Below are positions 11,108 through 23,819 of a stretch of DNA of 64,000 bases, piece after piece. Source of the DNA: Entoloma clypeatum (lineage: Eukaryota > Basidiomycota > Agaricomycetes > Agaricales > Entolomataceae); assembly GCA_963565915.1 (NCBI GenBank), contig OY751487.1:3162001-3226000 (forward strand). Direction: 5' to 3'. The notes beneath the pieces were generated by a model, which saw nothing but the letters and a program-made list of their open reading frames with translations, did no database searches and had not been told where the DNA came from. Both the position numbers and the translations under genes were made by a program. Every line of letters starts with the position of its first letter. The first letter of the stretch is position 1.

Positions 11108-12777
11108 CTATGAGTCATCTATCGATTTGAATGCTTCTTCCAGATAGAATGCCGCTTTCTCGCAGTCCTCAACTGTGTTGTAAAGTGGAGCCGGTGCCAA
11201 TCGGATGACATCTGGATCCCTCTCGTCCCCGATGACGCCGTAATCTGACAGTACACCAAATACTTTTCGCATTACGCCGGACCCAAAGGGAAGAAATAGG
11301 AGGGAGAGCTGAGCGCCACGGTTCGAAGGATCGTCTGGGGTAATGATGGTGAAGCCTGGGTCAATGGCGTTTGGGTTCGGGTATCGTTTCTTGGTATCAT
11401 GGACTGGAATGAAATACTTGGACTTTCTTAGCAGCTTCTCCAATGCTCCTGTTAACTGGATGGACCTTTCCCTAATCGGACCCATCATTCCTGCTTCCTT
11501 AAAGATCTCAAGGGACCCGAGGAGCGCAGCCAGAGCAAGAACACTGGGATTCGACTGTTGAAAACCCTGAGCGCCGGTGATAGGAGAGAACTTGGATGGC
11601 ATGTCAAATCGTGTTGAAAGCTCATGACCCCACCAACCGGCAGATCTAAATCCCAAGTCAGATCAAGACGCAGTAAGGCCTCCTCCAAATATTTACCTTG
11701 GGTTTTGTATTCCATTCCATTTCTCGTGCATGAATAGTCCTGCTATACCACCCGGGCTAGAGTTGAGATACTTGTAAGTGCACCATACCGCAAAATCTAC
11801 ATCCCAATCATGCAAGCTCAACGGCACGTTTCCGACAGCATGTGCGAGGTCCCAACCGCAGATGCATCCCTACACATTTGTGAATGACAATGTTGAGACT
11901 CAGATCCATCCGAACCTGTTCTTTGGCTTTGCGGGTGATCTCTTCCATAGGGAACCATTGACCAGTATAATACTGAACGCCGCTAAAGAGAACAAGCGCG
12001 ATAGAGGAGCCCTCCTTGGAGATGATCTCGAGAATATCTTCTTCGCGAAGGACATATTCGCCTTCCTTTGGAGAAACCTCGATGATAGCTTTCTCAGGGT
12101 CCAGTCCACGGGCTGTGACTTGGGATGCGAATGCATACTATGGAATATCGTAATGGGTCGAAGGTAAATGTTGACGGTATAAGAAGACCCACCTGATCGG
12201 ACGGGAAAGCCTTGGCTTCGCAAAGGATCTTGTAACGCTCAGGAGTAGGTTTATAGAAAGAATCCATCATGAGATGAAGATTGGTAGTCAGCGTGCCCAT
12301 ACAGGCAACCTCCTTTTCCTTGGCCCCTGTGGGTTATACCATGAGCCTAACTGTATGCGCCATGCGCAACCCACATGCAACTTGCCGACGATCTCTGCAA
12401 CAAGAGGCGTGAGAGACGCGCAGTAGTCTGTCCAAGGTCTTCCATGAGGGTGTGAGAAATGGCCGATGACGGCACTTGACGCAACAGGGTGAGGGCTTCG
12501 CTTGAGACGATCAAGGATGTCAACTGACCGCTTGGCCCACACGTCAAGCTCTTCTTGAACCAAGGCATAGGATCGCTTCGACGGAAGGCCAAGAGAGTTT
12601 CCACAAAGGTACGTGAGCTTGTTGTCTGTTCATGCTGTTTGAGAATCTGGCAATCGGTGGTTGGAAATTACTAAGATTACCCCCGCCAGGCCGAAGGGAG
12701 GCGCCGACGTTCTCTATGGTTGGAATGAGAAATTCCGAGTGGAGAGGTGTGTTTAAGGGATGGGATCTGAATTGCAT
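11108..12777 (-). CDS. BNA5: Kynureninase (left copy)
   Basis: Several exons; the family pattern is clear: [35 protein letters not shown], the substrate loop [35 protein letters not shown] across an intron, the aspartate of [11 protein letters not shown], and the PLP-lysine region [13 protein letters not shown]. It ends [13 protein letters not shown]. Known role: PLP enzyme cleaving 3-hydroxykynurenine (or kynurenine) to 3-hydroxyanthranilate and alanine (EC 3.7.1.3). Introns include 12626-12680, 12327-12385 and 12138-12192. The second only keeps the frame as a GC-AG intron (donor GCAAGT), restoring AEIVGAKEKEV. It is divergent from BNA4 with a 70-bp spacer. Identical copy at 18944-20613. Confidence 0.93.
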
Positions 12778-12847
12778 AGTATGGGTTAAGTAGTAGAGAT
12801 TAGATGGAAATGTTTATCACAATCTGATAGCTGACAAAATTGGTAAC
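12778..12847. promoter_or_regulatory. 70-bp divergent promoter BNA5/BNA4 (left copy)
   Basis: Only 70 bp separate the kynureninase ATG (minus) from the kynurenine monooxygenase ATG (plus). The stretch is AT-rich and must hold both transcription starts unless these lie in coding sequence. Co-expression is inferred. Second copy 20614-20683. Confidence 0.6.
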
Positions 12848-13733
<886 letters not shown>

Positions 13734-13933
13734 NNNNNNNNNNNNNNNNNNNNNNNNNNNNNNNNNNNNNNNNNNNNNNNNNNNNNNNNNNNNNNNNNNN
13801 NNNNNNNNNNNNNNNNNNNNNNNNNNNNNNNNNNNNNNNNNNNNNNNNNNNNNNNNNNNNNNNNNNNNNNNNNNNNNNNNNNNNNNNNNNNNNNNNNNNN
13901 NNNNNNNNNNNNNNNNNNNNNNNNNNNNNNNNN
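13734..13933. other. Assembly gap, exactly 200 N
   Basis: A round-number run of unknown bases, most likely a placeholder joining two contigs. Because the flanks are copies of each other, the true gap length is probably negative (an overlap of 7,636 bp). Confidence 0.95.
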
Positions 13934-14019
13934 CGTGAAATTCGACGGTTTCACCACTAGGGCTGTAATTTCTTGACTACATGAAAGGATCTATTTCCTC
14001 GCTTCACGCCCTCGCCCAG

Positions 14020-14363
14020 CTAAAGAAGATACTGCACCATACCATCTCTCAACATCGATTTACGCCCAGGATCCTTCGACCGCGAACCCACACCTTGCTC
14101 GACAACTAGCTGTTGTCGAACCACGAGGTTGCGGTATTCTTGGCTTTTCTTTTTGGTAGTACCATATACATACTTCCAACAGCGTACGGATGGCAAACTC
14201 GATCCCTCAGTGACCGCTACGTAAAAATGCTCGACCACTACCTCGATGCACCCATCATTGCAATTGCCGCCAACTCCAAGCCAAATTCACACCTCATTTC
14301 CGTAGGGCCATACTCTCTTGGGATGTTCTGCTTCGTCTTGCCCCCTTGGCCTATGAAATACAT
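14020..14363 (-). CDS. Small hypothetical protein, 99 aa (right copy)
   Basis: Identical to the gene at 6184-6527: two exons with a 44-nt intron at 14198-14241. Not a separate locus if the block is an assembly overlap. The family is not recognised. Confidence 0.4.
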
Positions 14364-14498
14364 ACTACATGATGTATATATTTAAATGCAATACAAAGGT
14401 AGTGGGCTTTGCTGCTCGCCACCGTTATTGGGAAGGAACCCGTGAGAGGCTATGAATGAGACTAGAATGTGTCATTGCATCCATACTTGCTAAAACCC

Positions 14499-17334
14499 AT
14501 GACCGCTGCAAAAGAGAAACTCATCGATGCCGATGACGATGTCCTTCAGGCTGTCATTCTTGCAGACAGCTTCAATAAACGGTTCCGGCCCCTTACAACA
14601 CGGAGACCACGAGTGAACCTGATCTTATTGTTTGCCGTTTGCGATGGTGTGTTAAATTGACGATGTGGTAGTGTCTCCTTCCGATCTGCAACGCACCGTT
14701 GCTCGACTGGACATTCGAGAGTCTCGCGTTAGCAGGCGTTCAGGAGATATTCGTCGTCTGTCGCTCTCATGCAGAGCAGGTAAGAACGGCTATCAAGTGT
14801 GTCTTTCCTTCCTCTCAGTGTGTCTCCTGACACGACCTGCTTGCAACAGAGAATCTAAATGGTCAAAACCCGGTTCTGGAATCAAGATTGTCCCCATCCT
14901 GACAGCCAAAGAAACTTTTTCTCCAGGAGACGCGATGCGTGATATCTATACCCGTGGCCTCATCACGACCGATTTTGTCCTTGTTATGGGGGACCTCGTC
15001 AGCAATATTCGGATTGATAATGTTGTCAGGGTGCACAAAGAGCGCAGGAAGACCAACAAGGACGCGATCATGACGATGGTTGTAAAAGATAGTGGAGCCC
15101 AGCATCGGACCAAGTGTGTCTGGTTCATTCCGACTCCTCTAACCAAACGTTTTCTTTCATCCTTCGCCTAGAGCCCGAGGCGATTCTTCCGTGTTTGTCC
15201 TCGATGCAGAAACGTCAGAATGTTTATACTACGAGCCAGTTACTGGGTTCCCCAAAACTATGGTTGCGCACGTTCCCCGAGATGTATTGGCATCACATCC
15301 AGAAATTGAGATTCGGAACGACTTGATAGACTGTTCAATAGACGTGTGTTCGGTCGAGGTTAGTCTTGCCTGCTTCTATCAATCATAATTATTAAAGCTA
15401 TGCCTCAGGTTCCTTCGTTGTTCCAGGACAACTTTGATTATTTGGATATCCGACGAGATTTTGTCCATGGAGTACTGACGTCTGATTTACTCATGAAAAG
15501 CATACATTGCTATATTGCAAAGGATGGATACGCGGCGCGAGTTAAGGACACGAAAAGCTATGAATCAGTGAGGTGTGTTCAGCTGGCCTGTTTGCGATAT
15601 TGTGATATCCTATTCTTTTCGTCAGTAAGGATATTTTGTCTCGATGGACTTTTCCGCTAGTCCCCGATGACTACCATCCTGGGGGGCATATATACGATCA
15701 TAGACGTGGAAACCAGTACATCGCGAAGGATGGCTCAGTGGTCCTTGCCCGGTGAGTCCTCGTCGTGTTGGCCAAATCATGTCTTTTGTCCAACAAGGTG
15801 ATGCACAGGACCTGCACCATCGGAAACAATACACTAATAGGATCTTCCACGCAAATCAACGGAAATGCTTGTGTCATCGCGTCTGTAATCGGGAAAGACT
15901 GTATCATTGGCAGTGGTACGACCGTGAAAGATTCATATATCTTTGATGGATCAGTAATTGGGTCTGACTGCGCCATCGAGCGTAGTATCATTGGCGCGAA
16001 TGTGACTATCAAGGACAAAACACGCGTATCGAAAGGATGCCTGCTCGGTGATGGGGTCGTTGTTGGCCCCTCGGCGATGCTCCGCCCATTCGAGAGGTTA
16101 TCTAAAAGGCTGAATGGAATCGAACGACAACAGTTCAAAAAAGATGAAGATGTAGATTCTGACCTCGAAGGTGTTGAAGCCAGTGAGTCTCGTTCGTTAT
16201 CACCTCAGTGATTTGATACCTATAAGTATGTCTGTGAAGGCCAGAATTCGGTCTCTACCGCTTTTCTGGGGAAGGACTCCAATGCTTTGGTTTGGCCGTT
16301 AGGGCCGCCAGGTGAAGATGCGGAAGAGGAAGAAATCAACATGTTCAAAAATGAACGTTTCATGCGGCTGGGTAATTCACTAAAATACTCAACGAGTTGA
16401 TATTCAATTCTTTAGGTGATGACATGTCCGACTTGTACCTCTCGGACGCTGTTTCTATATGCTCCAGCAGCGAAAGCGATTCCGACGAAAGCGATAGCGG
16501 CCTCGAGGCGGGATCGCTCACTGCACCCTCAGATATATCACTGCCTTTGAACATGCCTTCTATAGGCTCCCCGATGGGAGAATCAGAATTTGAGACAGAA
16601 GTGACACAATCCTTGGAACGTGCCTTTGCCGAGGGCCATTCCGTAGACAATGCTGCAGTGGAACTCAAGACACTGCGTATGGCAAGCAATGTGTCACTGA
16701 CGCAGGTCCGAAGGGCTGTGGTAGCAGCCATAGTAGAGAAGATACAACTCGTGCCGGAAGGAGGTCTCGCGCAACGGAAAGAGATCGCCAGTGTTGTTGA
16801 GAGGTGGGGCGAGTTGATTGATAGGATTGGAGGCGTAGATCCCGTTGAGACGCTCGCCATCCTGCAGGTGACATCTCTGACTTCAAATCATCCACGAAAT
16901 ACAAAGTATGCTGATACTTTGGACCTGAACAGAACCATTGCGCAACATCCAAACGGATGCCTCTCTTCGGACAAATCCTTGCTGCACTTTATCAGGTTGA
17001 CATTGTGGAGGAGGAGGATATCCGAAAATGGTATGCCCTACCTGGATCGAAGGGTGACAATCTCAAGTCCAGCGGCCACGCGGAAAACTTTAAAAAGTGT
17101 TGGACAATCGGAGCACATATGGTTAAGCAGTTGGATGAACAAGACAGTGAAGAAGGTGATGGTGATGGTGATGAAGATGGTGATGAAGGTGAAGATGAAG
17201 ATGAAGCGGATAAAGGTGAAGAAGACGAAGAGGATGAAGCCAAGGAGGTGGGTGAAGAAGCAGAGCGTAACGGAGGGGATGACGATGCGGGAGATGAGGT
17301 TGAGAAGGACAGTGGAGCAGAGAAGGGACGGTAG
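14499..17334 (+). CDS. GCD6: Translation initiation factor eIF2B subunit epsilon (right copy)
   Basis: Sequence and intron pattern are identical to 6663-9498: nucleotidyl-transferase-like domain, hexapeptide beta-helix, W2 domain and acidic tail. A second functional gene for this dosage-sensitive subunit would be unusual, which also favours an assembly explanation. Confidence 0.9.
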
Positions 17335-17972
17335 TGGAGGAAAGAGGGAACGAGGATCTCAAGGCGGAGTTGGAGGTCGCGGATAAACGGGGAGGTGAAG
17401 CACGCGCGATAGAGGATGAGGAGGGTAGTATGCAGCTTGGGGGACAAGCACGAGCGATGAAGAAGAGAAAAGTGCCTCAGTCGAACAAAGTAATTAGGAA
17501 TTATCAAGTACAGAATTGATATAGACAGACGTCTAATATTTGAGAATGATATACAGGGCTAGATGAGAGTGAGCGGGAGGGGGTTAGAGTGCTTGAGAAG
17601 GCGATGTACCGTGAATGATTCCTGGTCTAGTGACGGGTAAGTAAGCAAAAGGGCTGAGAAAGGGCAGAGATAAGTTTACATGTAACCAAGGATGGTTAAC
17701 AGTATGTTGATGGCCTGTGAAAAGGTGAGAAAAAATGTCAGGAATTAAGGTGTGGACAGACAAGGTCGGCCCCGCAACCCCTCTCGAGGAAAACACCAAG
17801 AGGAGGGAGGATGACGGCGGCGATGATCTGAGGGGGAGGTGAGGGACATGAGGAGGGGGGAAGTGGTGGGACTGACTTTGCAGATATCAGATGCGGTGAA
17901 TGCCATACTGTGCCAGAAGAAAGACGTTGTCCTGACTTAAGTACTAACTTGCCACGAGTTCCTTATCTCCAG

Positions 17973-18002
17973 TGACGTCATACACAGCCAGGTGTGACGT
18001 CA
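17973..18002. promoter_or_regulatory. Two ATF/CREB-type sites before BNA7 (right copy)
   Basis: TGACGTCA at 17973-17980 and 17995-18002, same spacing as in the left copy, ending 8 bp before the ATG at 18011. Confidence 0.6.
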
Positions 18003-18010
18003 CGTCACGG

Positions 18011-18888
18011 ATGGAGCACTTTTTGGACATCGCATACACCGACGGGCGGGACTTGGACAGGTTCCGCCAATTCGACCTCTATATCCCCATCCGCAACCCA
18101 TCATCTCCCCTCCTCGTCTTTGTCCACGGCGGCGCCTGGCGTTCGTCCGTCTCTTCCCCTCTCTCTTCCGTGTCCTCCACTCATCTCTCCTCAGCGAAGA
18201 CAAGGCCGACCATGCAGATCTCGCCCGCAGACTCGCAGAATCCACCCATTTCCCCGTAGCCGTCCTCAATTATTCCCTCACCCCTCGCAATCCACCCGGA
18301 GATGACCATTTTCGTCATCCGGGCCACGCCGGCGATATCCTACGCGCCTTGATCTTCCTCCGCTCCTGGCATGGCCCCCCTTCTATCGCCCCCGTCTACG
18401 ATCCAGGCTGTCTGTACTTGATCGGCCATAGCTGCAGCGCCCATATGCTTTCCTCCATTTTTCTGGATTCGTCCTCAATCACCCCGAGCCTCGTGCCTCC
18501 CTTGCCCCTCGCTCGCGCAATCAAAGGTATCATCATGTCCGAAGGCATATATGATCTCGACCTCCTGCTCGCTTCCTTCCCGGAATATCGGCAACTCTTT
18601 ATTGCCCCAGCTTTCGGTTCCCACCAATCATATGCCCCATTTTCTCCCACCAAATTTCCACTCGTCCATGACCATCTACGATGGCTTTTGATCCATTCAA
18701 AAGCAGATGCCCTAGTTGACATCCTTCAAAGTCAGGCTATGTGCAAACACCTCTTGCATTTACATGCGCCACATGCAGACAAACAAATTCATTGCAATTT
18801 CCATGAGTTGGATGCGGATCATAATGCCATCCTCCGTACCGACAAATATGTTCGTATTCTCACTGACTTCGTTCTACATAGAGCATAA
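18011..18888 (+). CDS. BNA7: N-formylkynurenine formamidase (right copy)
   Basis: Identical to 10175-11052 (intron 18145-18194). This copy sits on the same contig as the complete BNA4, so the three kynurenine genes here are continuous without a gap: BNA7 forward, BNA5 reverse, BNA4 forward. Confidence 0.88.
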
Positions 18889-18943
18889 AACATCTGTCGC
18901 ACATCCAAAAAACTTGATTCCATTTATTCTTCACAATATCTAT

Positions 18944-20613
18944 CTATGAGTCATCTATCGATTTGAATGCTTCTTCCAGATAGAATGCCGCTTTCTCGCA
19001 GTCCTCAACTGTGTTGTAAAGTGGAGCCGGTGCCAATCGGATGACATCTGGATCCCTCTCGTCCCCGATGACGCCGTAATCTGACAGTACACCAAATACT
19101 TTTCGCATTACGCCGGACCCAAAGGGAAGAAATAGGAGGGAGAGCTGAGCGCCACGGTTCGAAGGATCGTCTGGGGTAATGATGGTGAAGCCTGGGTCAA
19201 TGGCGTTTGGGTTCGGGTATCGTTTCTTGGTATCATGGACTGGAATGAAATACTTGGACTTTCTTAGCAGCTTCTCCAATGCTCCTGTTAACTGGATGGA
19301 CCTTTCCCTAATCGGACCCATCATTCCTGCTTCCTTAAAGATCTCAAGGGACCCGAGGAGCGCAGCCAGAGCAAGAACACTGGGATTCGACTGTTGAAAA
19401 CCCTGAGCGCCGGTGATAGGAGAGAACTTGGATGGCATGTCAAATCGTGTTGAAAGCTCATGACCCCACCAACCGGCAGATCTAAATCCCAAGTCAGATC
19501 AAGACGCAGTAAGGCCTCCTCCAAATATTTACCTTGGGTTTTGTATTCCATTCCATTTCTCGTGCATGAATAGTCCTGCTATACCACCCGGGCTAGAGTT
19601 GAGATACTTGTAAGTGCACCATACCGCAAAATCTACATCCCAATCATGCAAGCTCAACGGCACGTTTCCGACAGCATGTGCGAGGTCCCAACCGCAGATG
19701 CATCCCTACACATTTGTGAATGACAATGTTGAGACTCAGATCCATCCGAACCTGTTCTTTGGCTTTGCGGGTGATCTCTTCCATAGGGAACCATTGACCA
19801 GTATAATACTGAACGCCGCTAAAGAGAACAAGCGCGATAGAGGAGCCCTCCTTGGAGATGATCTCGAGAATATCTTCTTCGCGAAGGACATATTCGCCTT
19901 CCTTTGGAGAAACCTCGATGATAGCTTTCTCAGGGTCCAGTCCACGGGCTGTGACTTGGGATGCGAATGCATACTATGGAATATCGTAATGGGTCGAAGG
20001 TAAATGTTGACGGTATAAGAAGACCCACCTGATCGGACGGGAAAGCCTTGGCTTCGCAAAGGATCTTGTAACGCTCAGGAGTAGGTTTATAGAAAGAATC
20101 CATCATGAGATGAAGATTGGTAGTCAGCGTGCCCATACAGGCAACCTCCTTTTCCTTGGCCCCTGTGGGTTATACCATGAGCCTAACTGTATGCGCCATG
20201 CGCAACCCACATGCAACTTGCCGACGATCTCTGCAACAAGAGGCGTGAGAGACGCGCAGTAGTCTGTCCAAGGTCTTCCATGAGGGTGTGAGAAATGGCC
20301 GATGACGGCACTTGACGCAACAGGGTGAGGGCTTCGCTTGAGACGATCAAGGATGTCAACTGACCGCTTGGCCCACACGTCAAGCTCTTCTTGAACCAAG
20401 GCATAGGATCGCTTCGACGGAAGGCCAAGAGAGTTTCCACAAAGGTACGTGAGCTTGTTGTCTGTTCATGCTGTTTGAGAATCTGGCAATCGGTGGTTGG
20501 AAATTACTAAGATTACCCCCGCCAGGCCGAAGGGAGGCGCCGACGTTCTCTATGGTTGGAATGAGAAATTCCGAGTGGAGAGGTGTGTTTAAGGGATGGG
20601 ATCTGAATTGCAT
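18944..20613 (-). CDS. BNA5: Kynureninase (right copy)
   Basis: Identical to 11108-12777, including the GC-AG intron (20163-20221). Its neighbours are BNA7 (convergent, 55 bp) and BNA4 (divergent, 70 bp). Confidence 0.93.
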
Positions 20614-20683
20614 AGTATGGGTTAAGTAGTAGAGATTAGATGGAAATGTTTATCACAATCTGATAGCTGACAAAATTGGTAAC
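20614..20683. promoter_or_regulatory. 70-bp divergent promoter BNA5/BNA4 (right copy)
   Basis: Same sequence as 12778-12847, here joined to the full-length BNA4. Confidence 0.6.
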
Positions 20684-22527
20684 ATGGCCTCTTCACCACG
20701 GAGGGTCGTCGTCGTTGGGGCTGGCCCAGTCGGGTGCCTGGCTGCTATGGCATTTGCGAGACGAGGCTGGAAAGTCGATATCTACGAGGGTCGTCCAGGT
20801 CTGTGGTTACTGCACTCCCTTCGACCAACGAAAGTGACCCCTCGAATGAAGATATTCGACTGCCCTCGTCAAAGGCTGCGAACCAGCAACGGTCGATAAA
20901 CCTAGCAATTTCCCACCGTGGTTTAGCTGCCCTTGAAGCTATCGACCCTCTCGCGACGCAGAAATTCATGCAGACAATCATCCCCATGCGTGGGCGTATG
21001 ATACATACAACAAAGGGACAACTCGATAGCCAATTATACGACAAGGATGGACAGGTTAGCTCTTTTTTCCTTGATCCACTCATCTCCTTGGTACCTCTCA
21101 TTATACAGTGTATCAATTCCATCGATAGGGCACTGCTAAACGAAGAATTATTAGACGAAGCCTCAGCTTCACCCCACATCCGAATCTTCTTCAAACATAA
21201 AACAACAAGTGCCGATTTCGAGCAGAAGACAGCTATTATCCGAGATATAGAGTCTGGTAAAGACTTGACGATCAATTTTGATCTTTGTATCGGCGCAGAT
21301 GGGAGCTATTCCATCATCCGGAGGCAAATGATGAGGGTTGTCAGGTGAATATCTCTTCAGCACTTTGTGCTCACTGTCTCTGACTGAGGTCGGTCCTCTT
21401 AGGATGGATTATCAACAGCAGTATATCTTGCATGAATACATCGAACTCAAAATACCCGCCGGCCGGGACAGCAGTGGCAAAGCGATATTTCTTCTTGACC
21501 CAAACCACCTCCATATCTGGCCTCGGCATTCGTTCATGTTAATAGCCCTACCAAACAAGGTAATTCAAGCTAATTGCTTATTGCCATCTGGGTGATTTCA
21601 ATTGGCCAGGACAAAACCTTTACATGCACACTGTTCGCGCCAAGCGCTGATCTTGATCGCCTTTCCAGCGCCGAACTGATTTTAGATTGGTTCAAAGTCA
21701 ATTTCTCTGATGCGCTCTCTCTAATTGGCGAGAAAGTTCTTGTCGAAAACTTTATGGGGAATCCGAGAAGCCCCCTGATATGTACTAAAGTGATTTTCCC
21801 CCCCGGCTGTACGCAAAAATCGCATGTGGCTGAACATTTACTCGCCAGTCCAAGCCGTACCATTATAAGGACCGTGTCATAATCCTGGGGGACGCTGCGC
21901 ACTCCATGGTTCCATTCTTTGGCCAAGGTCTGAATTGTGGCCTCGAGGACGTTCGGATTTTAATGACATTGCTCCATGAGGAGGGTGTCGAATCAAGTCT
22001 GACGACAACAGATTCACTTGGATTCGCGAGTGGAACTGACCTGCGGCTAGCTCGTACCCTTCAACGCTACTCTGATAGTCGTCACGATGATTTGATTGCG
22101 ATATGTGATATGGCCATGGATAACTAGTACGCCTCTGTTTCCTGTCGGATTTCGAAATGTTCTCATGCGCTTTCCAAGTGTTGAGATGCGACACTCCGTG
22201 ACGACTTTCGGATATCTATTCAAGAAGATTCTGGACAATGTCCTTTATTCACTGACTTCCCGATCAGAGTTTTCTCTTGCTTCTGCCGGGCCATTGCTGT
22301 CTCGTATGCCCTATCCTCCCGGCGCTCCATCTGGCTGGCTTCCTTTGTATACCATGGTTACTTTCCGCCCCGATATCAGCTATGCTATAGCTCAGAAAAG
22401 AGCTGCACGGCAAGCAAGAATTATTGCAGGCGTTGGCTGGGCTGGCTTGACTTTGATCGGGTTGATAGGAATGTGGATAGTGTGGGTAGGCATTGTAGTT
22501 AGTATGCACATCATATCCAGAAGCTGA
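20684..22527 (+). CDS. BNA4: Kynurenine 3-monooxygenase, complete
   Basis: Seven exons giving 512 residues. Features in order: N-terminal FAD motif [20 protein letters not shown], the family motif [11 protein letters not shown], the second flavin motif [15 protein letters not shown] (GADG), and [20 protein letters not shown] (GDAAH, third FAD motif). A C-terminal hydrophobic segment ([20 protein letters not shown]) matches the outer mitochondrial membrane anchor of this family. Known reaction: L-kynurenine + NADPH + O2 to 3-hydroxykynurenine (EC 1.14.13.9). Introns: 21055-21108, 21345-21402, 21560-21609, 21790-21848, 22127-22178, plus a first intron that only fits at 20803-20834 (32 nt, unusually short). 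The start ATG is 70 bp from the kynureninase ATG. Confidence 0.93.
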
Positions 22528-22904
22528 ATAAAGCCAGGCCGTAACCCAGAATAGGTTTCCCTCTTCCGAGATTAAGACCAAAGCCTCACACGAATGAGTA
22601 CTGGAATAATAAGGTGATATGACATCCCAATGAATCCTTTGGTTGGTATCAAGGTCTTCGGAAGGTATTGCCACCTTACCGACGCGGGGCGACAGCAGGG
22701 GGGACTTCCATGACTCCGGTCCACCAGAATAAAATTCGTCGCGGGTAAAAAAACTGAGAAGAGTACAGTGCATAACGGGTGACTAGATGTCAGTATGCAA
22801 AGAATATCGTGGCAGCCATGACGCGTAGATGGGAGGGTACTATGAGGAGTCTATGACGGCAAAACCAAAAGACCAACGAAACAAGATCAGGCCCTAAGCA
22901 TGAA
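22528..22904. other. Intergenic region, 377 bp
   Basis: Convergent 3' regions of BNA4 and the AT-hook gene. No additional gene is supported. Confidence 0.6.
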
Positions 22905-23465
22905 CTATCCCGTTGTCTTCTTCGGCGGCCTCCCTCGTTTTTTCTTCGGCGGTGCATCACCCGCATTATCTGGCTTGGGATTCTTTGGAGGGCGTCCTCT
23001 TTTTCGTTTGGGAGCCGGTTCATCATTCTCGGAGTCCTCTTTCTTCTCCTGTAAAGAGAGGGAGGAGGTTTTAGTGTAAAAATCAGCGGCAAGTCTGAGA
23101 ATTGGGTGACCTTCGGGGGTCTTCCTCTCTTCCTAGGCGGGACTGTGCTCGACGATCCCGCTGTAGCCTCGACGGTTGGCGAGGCTTCCGACTCGGACTT
23201 TTTGTTCTTGCTACCCTTTGGACGGCCTCTTCCCCGCTTCCCAGGTGTCTGAGCATCTTGGGGAGCGCCCTCTAAAGGTCACGAGCCGTGGTAAGCTGCC
23301 TTTTCAGAATCGCAAGGTGCCGCGACAGAAAGAGGTGGGACGACACCATGAAAACAATCACTTACCACCTTCAGTTTCAACACCGCTAGGCTGCTGCTCA
23401 TTCAGCTGGTTTGGATTGTATTTATCGTTCGTGTGCTGCCCAGTTTTGTGAGCGGGCGATGACAT
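22905..23465 (-). CDS. Small nuclear protein with four AT-hooks (HMGA-like)
   Basis: Three exons, introns 23272-23365 and 23049-23110, giving 134 residues; exon lengths sum to exactly 135 codons. The start is MSSPAHKTGQHTNDKYNP. Four AT-hook motifs follow: GKRGRGRPKGSK, PRKRGRPPK, PKRKRGRPPKNPK and KKKRGRPPKKTTG at the very C-terminus, separated by acidic or Ser-rich linkers. There is no other domain. AT-hooks bind the minor groove of AT-rich DNA; proteins made only of them (animal HMGA, fungal equivalents) act as architectural chromatin factors in the nucleus. The targets are unknown. The AAG-GTCACC donor of the last intron is weak, but the protein frame supports it. Confidence 0.85.
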
Positions 23466-23819
23466 GGCGATCTTGTCGCGATGGTGGGTTTATCGCGCAC
23501 CGGGAGTGGTTCAAGCTGGAGAGCAGAAAGGGGGAGGGGGGGAATCAAGGTGCGGCGGTTTTAATGAAGAGATCGGATGCCGAATATAGAAGGCCCGTGA
23601 GGCAATCCAACCAAGTAGTTATCTCGAGCATGACCTTGTAATATTACCCCTGATTTTGGGGGTTATACTCACGTAATGTGTATGGCATGCGAGGGAATTT
23701 GTTGGGAAACAGGGGGTAGCAGGGGAGTGAGTGATGGGGAATCTGCACGCCGCGGAGGTCGGGGTTTCAATGCCAACGGAATTATATTTATTATTATTTT
23801 ATATTTTATGATATCCTTC
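23466..23819. other. Divergent intergenic region, 354 bp
   Basis: Shared upstream region of the AT-hook gene and YOS9. It has an AT-rich tract (TTTATTATTATTTTATATTT near 23787-23806) just before the YOS9 start, which could act as a TATA-like element. Confidence 0.5.

Larger units (their letters stand above)
13934..21569. repeat. Right copy of 7,636-bp block (probable contig start)
   Basis: Matches 6098-13733 base for base apart from the 20897-20910 site. Right of 21569 the sequence continues uniquely through the rest of BNA4, so this is the copy to use for gene models. Confidence 0.9.
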
